Counted from the first letter of the stretch, positions 46,345 to 59,450 are shown. The stretch is 64,000 nucleotides of DNA from Marthasterias glacialis (GCA_911728455.2 OU452228.1:1116001-1180000); one strand, 5' to 3'. Made by a program: numbers and translations. The notes: generated by a model not told the origin, from the sequence alone.

Positions 46345-46554
46345 TATTTGGTTTGCGGTAACACCATGTGATTATATCTGGTAACTTCACTGCCTCTGAG
46401 TGAGTTGGGTCTCAACGTTTCGACTAGCCTGCTCTAAACATCGTCAGGAGACTGACGATGTTTAGAGCAGGCTAGTCGAAACGTTGAGACCAAACTCACT
46501 CCGCGGCAGTGAAGTTACCAAATATAATTACATGGTGTTCCCGAAAACCAAATA
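46345..46554. mobile_element. 210-bp palindromic element with CGAAACG core
   Basis: Reads TATTTGGTTT at the left and AAACCAAATA at the right. The two arms, about 95 bp each, are near-complementary throughout, including CTCAACGTTTCGACTAGC and GCTAGTCGAAACGTTGAG. No open frame. The loop is near 46445-46452. Confidence 0.85.
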
Positions 46555-47527
46555 TACATTGATACCTGAACATGCAATGCCTCAAATCCTGTATTCTTAT
46601 TTGTAATTTTCATAAATCTGACACCCACTAAAACCAAGGAAAATCAGGTGTGGCACCTGGGGGTAAAGTCAGTTGAATGGCCCCATGGCCATGGCAAATC
46701 ATGTTTGGTCAAAGATGCTTGGTCTGATTGTGTGCGAAGTGACTAGAAAATTGTCATGTAAAATATTAATATCTATTTTTATAGATTCGAGACTTTTAGC
46801 TTGTAAGCTTTCATTTAAGGTATGGTACACAAAAATCTGCCAATGATTAAAAACTAAAAATAAGTTTTAGTCGGGATCCCGACAATAAATCGCGTTCATC
46901 AGCCGGATACTTTTTTGCATGTCACATGTATTTTGTGCCCTGTCCGTGGCGAATTGTTTTGAATGTTTTTCGTTTTTAAATCATCTGTCAAAATTCGTTC
47001 AGAGGGGAAAAAAGTCGAATTTCAAAATGAAGTGTACATTGGCGACTGACTTGAAATTAAGATTGCTTTGGGTAATGTAAGGTAGCATTGCACTAAATGC
47101 AAATCATACTTGTAGGTTTTGGTCTATACAAAAAACTCTCGTTGATTAAATTGTGAATCTTTTCATTTGTTTGTGTAAAGCAAGGACTTCTTTAAAGATT
47201 ACTTTCAAGCCAGAAATATGTTTCTTTAAGAACAATCCAAGCAATATTATTATATCCATCTATAATTATGTTTTAGTACAATGGGTTTTTTTTCGGATAA
47301 TTTTTAATTTATTTATAATTTTTCTCTCTTACTTTTGTAATGAAGCATGAGTAGGCATATTCAATACCAAATACAACAATGTTGGAATGGGTTTCCAAGA
47401 TATCTATTGTTTTGATTTGAATTGAAAGTGTATTCGAAAATAGGATGATATATTTTTTGAAGCATCTCACAGATTTTATGGAAACTGAATTGAATTTGAC
47501 AAAATTGTACAGGAGGATGAATTTTTG

Positions 47528-47564
47528 GTTTTGTTTGTTTGTTTGTTTGTCTGTTTGTTTGTTT
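47528..47564. repeat. (GTTT)n microsatellite
   Basis: About nine GTTT units, one with a TCTG interruption. Confidence 0.85.
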
Positions 47565-48589
47565 TCATCAATGTTAACTTGAAGTAAACACACTTTGTAA
47601 AGATTGATATATCTATATTGAAATATGATGATTTATGGTATGTGGAAATACTTTTTTTTTATCGTTACAAGCACCTGCCCCCAGCTGCTTCCCTTACACA
47701 TTAGAAGTAAATTGTGATAATTTACATAATGATTTGAGGCTGCATAATGATTCATATTGACGTCTATGCATTGACTTTTATACCTCATAGGGATCTAAGC
47801 TAGTGAATACATATTGCTAGATTAAGTGCAACTACATGTACATGAATTGGTGTATATTTAATTGGAGGGCAATATTTACACAGAAAGTGCAGATAACATC
47901 CTGTGTTCTTGTGGGGATGGCATAAAGCACAAGTGATTTATACATGTTGTCTTTTTTGTTTTTAAGTTTGATTTGTTAAATTGTAAGTTTGACGTAATTA
48001 CATCGCAAAAATTATCACAAGCATATAAAAAATAATGCTTTAATTTAAAAATATACATATGTACAGGTTTTTTATTTTAATTTTTTTTTATAAAATTTAT
48101 ACAAAGAATTAACAATTGCTCTGGTCTTGCAAGAGTTTTGTTCAAAGGCTTGATTGATGTCCATATATCAATTTCTGTCTCGATAATTGCTTTAAAAAGG
48201 GTGCAGTGAGGGTTGTTATTACGCACAAATGGCCTACAGTACTATACACGTGCAGCACAGCTATTTGACAGGTGTTTGATGCATTAAAACATGGAGGAGG
48301 TAAAACAGAACATTAATTATACTCATCACTGCATAGGTGACTGTCTGGTCAAACTCACAAACATACCCTGAATCGCTGTCAATATTTAGCGTGTATGTCA
48401 GTTTGTTTATTATTTTTATGGTCAGTTTGTTTGATTTGTCGCCTTACTATAAACAAAGGTGCATGTGTTTTGTGTTTAATTAAAAAAATTATTATGGTAT
48501 ATAAAGCAGGTTTTTGTATTAAAAAGACAACAACAACAAGAGTCGTTTGTATAAGCTGATTGTATAAGGTGTTTGTGTAGTTTTGACAT

Positions 48590-48710
48590 ATTCTCTAGAA
48601 TTCGGAGTGTTGTTGGTTTTCGGTCAACACTATTAATACAGTGTTTATCATAATTCGGTGTATGGGTAAAACCAAACCACGTTTTTTTTTATCCCCGATG
48701 CAACTCAGTT
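48590..48710 (+). repeat. Fragment of the 29.9-kb SINE family, reversed
   Basis: ACTATTAATACAGTGTTTAT, CGGTGTATGGGTAAAACC and ATCCCCGATGCAACTCAG; the last two are complements of 30.08-30.13 kb. Confidence 0.6.
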
Positions 48711-50522
48711 AAGAAGCATCAAGCGAGTCTTAAAAAACTTGCAATATTACATTTGGACACTATGGCAAACAGGTTAAACCAACATTTGCAGAATTAAATT
48801 AAAAGAAGACGTTATGAAGGGAAAATGTCCGGACGTCAAGAATGTCTTACAAGAAATATTCGCTTTTCTTTAAATCCAGGATTAGAACATATGCACCGAT
48901 ACGACCCAAACAATGATTATGCGTCCATTTAATTTTTCTCTTTTGATAAGATTAATAGAGTAGGGGAGAAAGAAAAAAATGAACACCCACTGATTTTTCA
49001 AAAGCGACTTTTGCGAGAATTCCCATCAACTTGCCTCCCGGACTTTGCCCAGCAATTAGTTGGCTACACTGACTCTTTGAATAGCACTGCTTGTCAACCG
49101 TGACTAGTGGTTCACCCGCCCCCACCTCGACAAAAATCACGAAAGTCAAATAGTATTGATTCCTTGATTTATTATTGTGTACAGACAGAACTCGTGTTAC
49201 GGTTGTTCAAGCCTGCAAACCAATTTAGGATTTTGTCTTCCTAAAAATAGTACAAATTAATGTATAGTAATTATTCTTGGGAAATTGGGTTTTGTTTTTT
49301 AATCATAAATACTTCTTGGTGTAGAGTGTGAAAGCAAGTGTTCTGAATAATATTACCTGCTGAAATACTTCCACATTTTCTTTATAAGGTGCTATCTAAT
49401 ATCAATTTAAATGCCTTGCCGAAAAACAGTAGAAAATAATATGTAATAATAATAACAGCTTTATTTATTGATGGAAGCCATGTCACCATGAAGATGATGT
49501 TCAATGGGCCATCGTTAATAATACGATGTTCTTCAAATCTTGAAGTTTTATGCGTATGGTGTAAAAAGTTCCTGAAAATGAAAAAACCGATGGTGAATGT
49601 TTCTTTAGTACAAAAAAGTAACGTTCATTTCGCTGGTGGGGCAACAATGCCTTAGCTTTCCCTCGTATGAGAGTAGAACTTCTATCTGATTACAATTTCA
49701 AGCATCAAGCCAACACGTGCAAACTTGCTCGCATGACAAAAACGTGAAATTGATTTAATGATCAAACGCACTCAACGAAATTTCTGATGAATGTCGTACG
49801 ATGAGTGTAAATCATATGTTTTTTCCTTTTTTCTGTCTATGGTTGTATTGAACTAGCGTTTTTGTTTTGATGGACATAATAAAATGCCGGGACAGGGCAA
49901 AACAAAAGCAGCTTTTTGTTTACAGGTTGTTATAATGGGTTCACCAGTAAACGGTACAATCTCGGTGTCACACTACTAGTTAAACTTGAAGCTGATCAAT
50001 AATTGCTGATACCCACAATAGTGATCAGGGGGAAACGCAAAGCTAAATATGCACAAGGCCGGTTATTGTTTTTATTTCTGACTGTACGTGTTGTAACTAT
50101 GGTTACCGAGTCTGTCACTGGATAAGACAACTAAATGGAACAGGTCCTTGTGTGTTTTACTTGACATTTTAGCATTTGACTTTTGCGATCTGTGTTCTTC
50201 ATAAAAATCATAAAATAAAATTAAAATCTTATAACCAAAGTTTATGAACAAAATACAAATTGTTAGATTACAAGGCATGATTATATTGTCAGTGGCTATT
50301 TGAAAATTAAACTGGAAGTTTTCAGCCTCAAGCGACGTACACTTTGTTTTACAAATTCCTTTTATGTTCTGCACACATCCCCCCCCGGTGTTCATTGACC
50401 GTGACGCATCCTGGTTGAATGTTCTTGACCGCATAATACTTAAGGTATTGATAGTTAATTTTTGATTTCTTAGTTCAAAAAGTAACAATTCCACGCTTCA
50501 TTACTGCAATACCACTTTAATT

Positions 50523-50690
50523 TGGGCCCAAATTCAACGAACTGCTTAATTAAGATACAAAAAGAAGCTAAGCACAGCAAAACTATGTTCACATGATCAA
50601 GGTTACCAGTCTAAATACCATGTCACATGTAACATATGTGACTGGTATCCTACTTATGTGCTTAGTTGAACATATTGTGAACACTACTGT
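50523..50690. repeat. Dispersed repeat, GCTAAGCA family
   Basis: GGGCCCAAATTCAACGAACT, AAGAAGCTAAGCACAGCAAA, ATCAAGGTTACCAGTC and GTGACTGGTATCCTACTT. Full-length copy. Confidence 0.75.
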
Positions 50691-50744
50691 CCACTTTTAA
50701 GCGATCTAATGAGGTTGCGGAGACGGCATGTACACGGAAACTCT

Positions 50745-50944
50745 ATGAGTAGTGGTGGTTCTGATGAAAGGAACCAGTGATTTGACAACTCGATGTTTCG
50801 ATCAGTATGCTCTGATCGTCTTCAGCAGTACTTAAGCAGCATTCAACAACAGAGTCCAGCATTCTCCTGAAGACGATCAGAGCATACTGATCGAAACGTC
50901 GAGTTGTCAAACCACCGGTTCTGTTCAGAACCACCACAACTCAT
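50745..50944. mobile_element. 200-bp palindromic element with GACGATCAG..CGAAACG core
   Basis: The left arm runs from ATGAGTAGTGGTGGTTCTGA and the right arm ends TTCAGAACCACCACAACTCAT. Inside are CTCGATGTTTCGATCAGTAT and ATACTGATCGAAACGTCGAG. The central loop of about 40 bases is AGCAGTACTTAAGC-like. Its core is shared with 46345-46554 and 59815-59870 although the outer ends differ. Confidence 0.85.
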
Positions 50945-51067
50945 ATAGAGAGAGTTTTATGTACATGATGTCTCTGCAAACCTCACTAGACTGTATTATC
51001 CCCATGCCAAGTTTCAAATCAAATTTACTTTCAAGCAGCTGTATGCAATCGGGCATGGGCTCAAACT

Positions 51068-51250
51068 GAATTTCATTGAGTTGCTTCACCAGCAAATATT
51101 GCTTAGGAATTTTCTGCTAAGCAAGATATTAAGCAGGATACCAGCCACAAATGCTACATGTGACACGGTGCTTTGGCTGGTAAGCTTAACTGGTGAGCAT
51201 AATTTTATTGTGTTCTGCCTTTTTTGTGCTCAGCTCTATAAAATTAGGAT
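51068..51250. repeat. Dispersed repeat, GCTAAGCA family
   Basis: TTGCTTAGGAATTTTCTGCT, AAGCAGGATACCAGCCACAA, TTTGGCTGGTAAGCTTAACT and GTGCTCAGCTCTATAAAATT. Confidence 0.75.
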
Positions 51251-52084
51251 TTTTAAAGGTGTAGTTTGTAAGCCTATCTTTAATATTGGAATTTTAATTT
51301 TGTCATTTATAGTTCTCAAATTTGGCAATCGTAATAAGCAACGGTGAATTGTGGTGTCTTCGAATGCTATTTTCGCGACTTTGACATTTCAAATGGGAGC
51401 GCTTCTCGGGGGGATTCGTTGGTACTGGCAACAAGTATCACGTTTCTGGATTGATTGGTACACGAGGTTTTTTTTTTTTTTTTTAACTAAGAAGATTTTG
51501 TCATAGGTTCAACCTCTGCCAAAGTTTTCCCAGATGTAGGTGTGAATTAGACAGGGATTGAACATAGACTGCATAGACAGTGACCAACATCAGACAAAAT
51601 CTGTTCATGCAAAAGCAGAAATATGTTGTTGCTTGTTCCTTATCTGCTTGTTTTTGGCTTTTGTTTGTGTTTGTTTCTTGTTGTTGTAAAGTTGTTGTTG
51701 TTGTTGTTTTTATTTTTTTTTGGGGGGGGGGGGTAGGAGCGGAGGGGGATGTTGGGATTTGCGTGCAAGCGGCTAGAAGCTGAACATTCATAATGTTCGC
51801 TCCAAAAGACACTTTTAGTTTCCCTATATTACTTCAAAAATACACATGGTGGGATTTGTTTCCCTTTTGTCGGGAATATGAATCAGGCGAGCAAAAAACA
51901 AACAAACAAACACATCGTAATTAATATTCTAGCTTGGAAGATATTACAGGGGCGTTCATTTCTCATGATAATTCTACGCAGCGCCTAATAATTTTGTTTC
52001 TAACGATTCATAAAATTTAGCGTTATAGTTATTGTTTTTGTTCCGAGTCCAGCAACAAACAAAAGACAGTCCTCTTAAATTCCC

Positions 52085-52639
52085 GCTCATCTTTATTATT
52101 ATGCTAATTGGTGCGCGCGAAGCTCGTCTCCATGACAACGTGATCGTGAAATTATCCCCCCATTTACCCGCGCAAAGATTTTTTCCTGTCTTTTGAGCGG
52201 CACTGTCGCGTGCGCATCCTCTTTGGCGCACGCTGCATTACATTTAGACGGGACGCAGCTTTTGTGATTTGGCTGGGCCGTCATCGTTTGGGTGAAGATG
52301 TTGTGGCTGCACCATCATCAGTAATTTACCGCCAGTGTAATGGTGAAACAGCGACCGTACAACTGTCGCAAACAGTACATGGATACATAATTGCCGTTCT
52401 TTCTTGCTTCATTTTCACAAATATATGTCACTTTTTGATTGTATCCACGCCAATCTCTCACAAAAGTTTGGCACAAGACAAATAGTATTTTTTCTTTGTT
52501 GGCGATCAAACAATGTGGCAGATGGTTTTGAACAGGCCAACTCGGCCCGTAGCTGGATATTGATTATTGTGTTGTGGACTTGACGAGACGGCTGTGGGAT
52601 TCATTTTGGCTAAACTCTGGGCCGAGCTGGATTAACAGG
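52085..52639 (+). promoter_or_regulatory. Candidate promoter and non-coding first exon of an off-window gene
   Basis: CpG-richer than its flanks (GCGCGCGAAGC, CCCGCGCAAAG, GTCGCGTGCGC, GGCGCACGC). It carries ATTGG (inverted CCAAT) at 52107-52111 and GTCTCCATGACAAC at 52126-52139, which fits the RFX X-box consensus RYYNYYATRRNRAC. GGATTAACAG then a GTAGGG donor at 52640 could end a first exon. No good coding start is seen before it. No downstream exon was found, so this is a weak call. Confidence 0.3.
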
Positions 52640-54111
52640 TAGGGTGTTTGCTTTCCAGTGCAAGTATACTTGTATTTATTTTCACTTAAGTTGGTGGCGA
52701 TATTTCTCAGTGTTATGTCTTCCCAGTCATATTTGATTGGTAATTCATTTTCAATATGCAGTTAAAATTGTGGTTTAATATTAATACTATAGGCCTAATT
52801 TTTATACAAGCTCAGCAGTAAACACACTTACGTATAATCAAGAACTTTAAAATTATAAAAGCAGACTTCATCATTACGGAATATTTATTTGTGAATAAAT
52901 CTATATGTTCATTTAAAAAAAATATATGGGACAGCATGAAGAAAATGGACCGTGATTACCTATTGGTTATTTCGAAAGCAGTAACTGCTTGCTTGTTATC
53001 TGCATAAGGAATAGCCACATAGAACGATCTGGCAAAACACATCAATACAAAAGCACTCATAATTGCTTGTGGTTTCAATGCTTTTCTTTGATAATGAAAT
53101 ATGGAGATATCTACCCAGGCTTGGTTTTGATATCAGCTAAATAATGGACCTTGGTGGAGTCAATTAAATAAACTCGGACTGGGTAGATTTAATTACATTT
53201 GTTATGCACGCACCGGGGGCTGGGGGATGCTAAATGAATGCTCGTCATTTTGCTCTTCGTGGTCATTCGGCAAAACCAACAACCTTTCGGATACACAAAT
53301 AAGAACCTCGCAATCTGCGTCATAAAAAAAAACAACAACCGGATATATTGTCCGGAAATGACGTAATTTTAACTTACTGTGGTGTATAGAAAATTACTCT
53401 CAAAATTAACAAAACGAAATGAAATTTGTAGCCTGCAGCAACAAAACGTAACCAGTAAGGAGAAAATGGGATTAATGAAATGTAGATTTGACATAAACAA
53501 AAAACAGTCATCTCAAAAGTATATAACGAGTACAGTGGGACTTACATTGATACAAATTACAATTAAAAAAACCAGACAAAACGGATATTAAAATGTCGGG
53601 ACAGTTATACATACGGCTGGAAATAAAGCTGGGCCACTGATCATAAGTTACAAATCTTGAGTGCGGTAACAGCGAACGTCACATGCCTGTGAATATTTCA
53701 TACTGGGCCGGAGGGTTCTTGTTATCAATAGAGGATGCGAACCGGATCCAAAAACAACTGAAATTCACAAAGTCAACGGGAGCCCAATACCTTAACGAGT
53801 CTTGCTGGAACGTTATTATCACTTCAAAGTCTTATCAACAGAGAGAACTGGTAGAAACAAGGAAATGAATCCAAACAAAAAACACCACTAAAAGTCGTTC
53901 ACTTTATAAAACGATACATGTATAATATATCTCTTCATTGATTTAACTTTCATTTTCCATGGCAGTGGGGACATTTCTCAGCAATGACAAAATAAAATGA
54001 TTTGGGAGAACTGGTAAAGCAAATATTGTGAATCAAACTTGCAACAAAAACATTACATTTAAAACGATGTTTAAACGTAATTTTTTAAATATAATCCCTT
54101 CATTGTTGTAA

Positions 54112-54400
54112 GTTTGTTGGTTTGTTTGTTTGTTTGCTTGTTTATTTTTGGTTTGTTTATTTTTGGTTTGTTTTTATTGTTTGTTTGTTTGTTTGTTTGT
54201 TTGTTTGTTTGTTTGTTTGTTGGGTTGTTTGTTTGTTTGTTTGTTTGTTTGTTTGTTTGTTTGTTTGTTTGTTTGTTTGTTTGTTTGTTTGTTTGTTTGT
54301 TTGTTTGTTTGTTTGTTTGTTTGTTTGTTTGTTTGTTTGTTTGTTTGTTTGTTTGTTTGTTTGTTTGTTTGTTTGTTTGTTTGTTTGTTTTTGTTTTGTT
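54112..54400. repeat. Long (TTTG)n microsatellite
   Basis: A mostly perfect TTTG array of about 290 bases, with few interruptions near its left end (TTTATTTTTGG, TTGGGTTG). Overlapping open frames on both strands (repeating VCLF and KQTN) are artefacts. Confidence 0.97.
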
Positions 54401-54518
54401 TTTTGAAGGAAATTTTCGAAGTGAAGGAAGATTTATTATTTGTGTATTTAGAGCCGAATTCGTGTGTATTTTCCAACCAACGTCTTCGGCTTCACTTTGA
54501 CCTTCGTTCGCCATTTTG

Positions 54519-54742
54519 TACACTCTATAACTTCCGGGTCAGAATTGACCCGGAATCTATGTCCCAGAGTACCTGACCCATTTCCGGGTCAGTATGACCC
54601 GAAACTGTGTCCAAATGACGCAGAATCTGAGTCTAAATCCTTTTTTTTAACCACTTCCCGGGTCAACCTGATCCAGAAATGAGTCAAGCCCCCTTGGACC
54701 TAGAATCCGAGTCAATTCTGACCCGGGAATTTTCAGAGTGTA
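54519..54742. mobile_element. Inverted-repeat element, ends TACACTCT
   Basis: Left end TACACTCTATAACTTCCGGG, right end complement CCCGGGAATTTTCAGAGTGTA. The interior repeats GGGTCAGAATTGACCCGG-like palindromes several times. 224 bp, non-coding. Confidence 0.8.
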
Positions 54743-57700
54743 GCCATAAAACAGAAGCACATTACAAACCGCTTAACAGTTCGCCATTTTGAAGCCACAC
54801 GACGGAAGCACATAACAAAAACCGCTAGAGGAGCCCAAGCCATATCAAGAGCCACAGCCGTGCTACGCCACCTCTGACATGTTATAATTATGTCCCCTTC
54901 GTGCAAAACGCAATAAATCCGTTTCTCTTGGGATAATAAAAGGCCCAGCTAATTTTCTTCTTATACTGTTTCATTGGGTTACTACGCAAGCAACTAATTG
55001 GCAGCGTGAAGCAGGACTTCGTACACTCAGGCAGTCAAATGAAAACCCATCAGACTGGCCCGTGGCTGGATTTAAGATGGTTCTGAATACTCGGTCCAAT
55101 GAGTCATCCATTTACATCTCAGTAGTATGATGTTTACCAAAACCACTCACAGTTAAAGCCCACTGTGTGCGCTCATTATGAGGCCCAACCACACGCAACA
55201 CCCCTATCCGAAAAGAAAACAATAGCTTAATGAAAACAAGGATTGAACGCATCGTGTACAATTGAAATTACGGTACAACGTAACGTTCACGTGTATGGTG
55301 AATTTACTATTATCATTTAATATGTTTGATGAGCTGGTTATTGTCTGATTTATATTCAAACTCTTTTCCGTAAGGTTTCGCTCACTTCGGTGTAATTATT
55401 TTCTTGAAAGGACTGTAAATTTTACCAGCAGCACCTGTGTAGCTTTGGTCTTCTCTCCAAATAACTATTGCATAGATGTATTCACCGCTGGTGATCAAAT
55501 GAGAATTTAAGCGTCGATCCTAATTGTGCATTATTTTTGTCACCTCCACGGAGTCCGAGTTATTGTCCCACACACGTGTACCTCAAACCACACCTATTTT
55601 TCTGCATCAGAAATGCATTTATCAGAAGGTTTATTAGAAGGTTTATCATAAATCAGCCACGGAATCTATGTCTACAGACCTTGTTTTGTGCACGTTCTAT
55701 TGAAATTGGTCATCAGCCGGTAACCTATTTAAGTTTCCTTAAAAGAAATTGAACTACATTAATGTCAGTATAGGGAAGCTTCTCAGAGTGAAATAGATGA
55801 CCTTTCATTAAAAAGAGGCTTTGTTCATGACAGCATGGAAAATAAATATTTAGGGTCATTCAAAACGGTTCATTTAAAACGGCAGTGGTTTTGCAAACTC
55901 TCGTGACATTTATATTTACATTGGCTACATGATAATGAATATCTCAGTGAAGTTACGGAAATATATTTTTTGTTCATGGGAATGGCCAATAAGAAGTCGA
56001 GAGCCTGTACTGCTGAATATAGCTTTCCATGAAATCTTGAATGAAAGAAACAAAACATGACCATGATGCAAAACAACATATTGCAGAGAAAACACAAATG
56101 GGAGCAAGGAGATTCCTCTTGCGTTCTGATGCAACTCTTAACGGTTACAAGTCCATTGTTTCTAGGACAGTCTAGTAAATTAGGCAATATGGTTGTGAAG
56201 TCAACATCTCAACCTTTGAAATCGGAGACGGTGTCTGATTACACTGGGGCGAGACGTGAGGGACGGGAACATACTGAGTAAATTTGAGGATTCATCGTTA
56301 GGTCGACCTACGCCGTAATAAGAAATAGAGAGATGGAGATGAATACTAAACTAGAGTGGTTGTTTGTTCCATACATATATACGTGCAAGACAGTCGCACG
56401 TACTTCACCGGGTGGCCGGGCTGACTTTTGTTCGTTAGTTTTGGCTTACACACGGCATACTCACTGTCAGAGGTTTGGGAAATTTTCCAACGTTTAAACC
56501 ATCTAAACAGTCCAACAATATGAAACTTCAATGTCTTTAAAATCACTTTACTCTGAGATTGATTTAAGTCATCGATTGTGTACGTTTGACGTTTGCATAT
56601 ACTGCACCATATTTGCATGGGTTTGATTAGGCTTTCTCTAATTTAAAAACCAATATGCCTATTTTGACTTTCAACTTAGTGAAGTTTGAATAACTAGAAT
56701 GGATGGTTGAGCGTGCAGGCTGTATACAAAAACCACTTAATTACTAAATAATCTGCGTGTGGAGGGCCCTCCCCCACTGTCTGGTACTGGAATTTAACAT
56801 TGTTATATGCATTAACATTGCTCAACAATTTCAGAAGAAAAATATACAGAAAAAAATACTTCTACTCTGTTCTATACACTTCCAATGCCTATACCTCGCT
56901 TTATAAGATTACTTTTCTGACCTGCTATTCGATTCTTAGATGTAAACCGACATTAACATTATCAATGAGTAAAAACCTTTTACTACAGTCAAATCTTTCC
57001 CCGGTTTATAATTAATTAGCTGTTAATTATGAACATTTCCCGTCATGCAGTTGGGTCATACGGGGCTCGGGAAATGACAAGGAAAACATTTGTTAATCTT
57101 TCTTGGGTACTGTAGATTTTGACCTCGCGGGAACTAGATAGTATCTCTCGGGAAGCAGATCTGATGTCATGGCCAAGGAAGCATCCGACCGTTTTTGTCA
57201 TTTTCAATTTTCACAAAAACGTTCTTGATCTTTGCTTTAATCTCAACTTCCAGCAGCCAATTCATCTCTCTGGAAATGTCAATGGTGCTGACATTCCGAG
57301 GCAGTCTAAATTTGTAACAAAGGGAACAAATGCAGAAAAAAAGTGTCTTGAGGATCAATCACACAAGGTAAATCTACAATGGAAGCGAGTGGGGAAAGTT
57401 ATAAACAAGAATTATGTGCATCTGTCACCATGGATACCTAAACGTTACTATGACAATAACTCACGGCTGAAGACAAGTGACTTAAAAAGACCGCTTTCAT
57501 CAGGACATTTCGCTGCTATTTGCGAAGCAAAGAAGGATGTGAACTGAAAGTGTCTTTTAATTACTTAGATGGTCGTGTGTCTTAACGTATAAACACACTC
57601 TACAAGGCCATCATTCTATTTTTTTTTATATTGCCAATGTTATAAGATTACAACTTAATACAAGCTGATCGTGGTATCGATCTCCCAAGTTTCCTGACAA

Positions 57701-59125
57701 ATTTGTCATTTGCAAAAACAAAGTGGCAATCAAAATTGTTACGTTTACTCTTGATGTAACAACATGGGCTGATAAGTGATATTGCCACAGGTTTATGGAG
57801 GTAAATACAGTGGGGTGGTTGGGGGATATACACCCACTTTTCTGTCCGGGAATGGCCCATGGATCATCCCCCAGAATTCACCATCAGAGGTGAAACGATA
57901 TAAAGAAATTACACATACTTCTTATAGTAGTATAGAAACCGCAATCTCCTTAAAACTGATGATTCTAAACCCGCATCAACAACATTTTTCATTCTGTCAT
58001 TCATTGTCAATGCCTTCAGCTTGTTGGACACGCTGGGTGGGACTGTGGAGATTGCACCCTTTTTCCAAATCACCCCTCCCCCCCCCCCCCCCCCCACCCC
58101 GGGTCCCTCAGATTTACGACACTCATTTGCGGGTTGGTCGTTTATTTCTACAGCAGGATGCAAAAGACCTTTCTTTCGCAACGTGACAGCCCGAGCTTTT
58201 TGCCAACCAAGATGGAAAAACTACGGGGAGCCATGGATGCAAAGCAAAAACAGATAATCACAGTTTGCAAAAATGTTACACAAATATTCAAAAATTGTTC
58301 AAAATTTGTTGGGAACAAACCAATCAATAATGGGATGTATTTTCTTGAAATAGAAAGTTGCAAAAATGTTGAATTTGGTCACAACGTCTGTCAACAAGAA
58401 TTGTAGGTTTTGCTACATTTGGCCGCCCATGCCAACCAGCGTGGTTTGTTTATCAACAATAGAAAAGTCTATAAGAGTGTATGGACTGAACTCTAACCTT
58501 AATATGAATATTGATACGAAGAGGGTAGCCGTGACGGTAGCAGTTGTTTTGCTAACTTTGCGCGTCCATAAAATATTGATGTTTCAGACTGCGAAGCTTT
58601 TCATACCACACAATATCATGACCATGCTAATTTACTTATGAATATGCAGTTGTTAAATATTGATATTGCATGATACAGTACCCCCTTTGATATCAACGCA
58701 CCCGTATACTTGAATATTAACGAAGTACTATTATGTGCCTGGATTTAAATCTCAATGCATAGGCCCCTTTAAAGAAAAAAACAAAAAAAAAAACAAAAAA
58801 AAAAAACGAAAAACGATGTGGTCTGCCAAGCTCATGCATGTCACCAGAGTCAAGCGCAGTGTAGTGTTTTATTTTAAAGGGTTCGGTAACCGAGCAAAAC
58901 ATTCTTAATGTGAAAAGTAAATTTACCAAGTAGATAGAGTGCTCGTTTTCTGCATTAACGCTTCCCGGGTTCCTAACTCATGTATCCCAGCAACTGGAAT
59001 GACCTCAACGGGCCAGTATCTGTAGGGAGTAATTCACTTCAGGCTCTGGTGAAATCCTTGGTTGTTTTTTTTTCTTTTAGGTAGTGGTGGAATGAATAAT
59101 GTTTAAGAGTTATTTCATCAGAGTG

Positions 59126-59130
<5 letters not shown>

Positions 59131-59156
<26 letters not shown>

Positions 59157-59450
59157 GTGGGGTTTGTTGGGTTGTTTGTTTGTTTGTTTTTTGCCGGTTT
59201 GTTTGTTTGTTTGTTGGGCTGTTTTTGTTGGGTTGTTTTATTTGTTTGTTTATTTGTTTGTTTGTTGGGTTGTTTGTTTGTTTGTTGGCTTGTTTGTTTG
59301 TTTGTTGGGTTGCTGGCTCGTTTGTTTGTTTGTTTGTTTCTATGTATGTATGTATGTATGTATGTATGTATGTATGTATGTATGTATGTATGTCTATGTT
59401 TGTATGTTTGTTTGTTTGATTGTTTTTGTTTGTTTATTTGTTTTTGGTAT
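59131..59450. repeat. Compound (ATT)n-(TTTG)n-(TATG)n microsatellite
   Basis: ATT units to 59156, then imperfect TTTG/TTGGG arrays, then about fifteen TATG units around 59340-59395, then TTTG again. Open frames through it are not genes. Confidence 0.95.

Larger units (their letters stand above)
44716..52080. other. Intergenic region right of SCARB2
   Basis: No coding exon recognised. It holds a minisatellite (45057-45228), SINE fragments (45985, 48590), palindromic elements (46345-46554, 50745-50944), a GTTT microsatellite and dispersed repeats. The rest is AT-rich. A 140-codon minus-strand frame at 50494-50072 has no recognisable domain. Confidence 0.55.

Noticed and set aside
50072..50494. 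140-codon minus-strand open frame
   Set aside because: No family resemblance, hydrophobic AT-rich composition expected of random sequence, no splice or promoter context.
52210..52485. 91-codon open frame in the CpG-rich patch
   Set aside because: It starts at GTG, has no recognisable domain, and the patch is better explained as promoter or 5' UTR.
54071..54576. Overlapping 94-150 aa open frames on both strands
   Set aside because: They are translations of the TTTG microsatellite (repeating VCLF or KQTN) and not genes.
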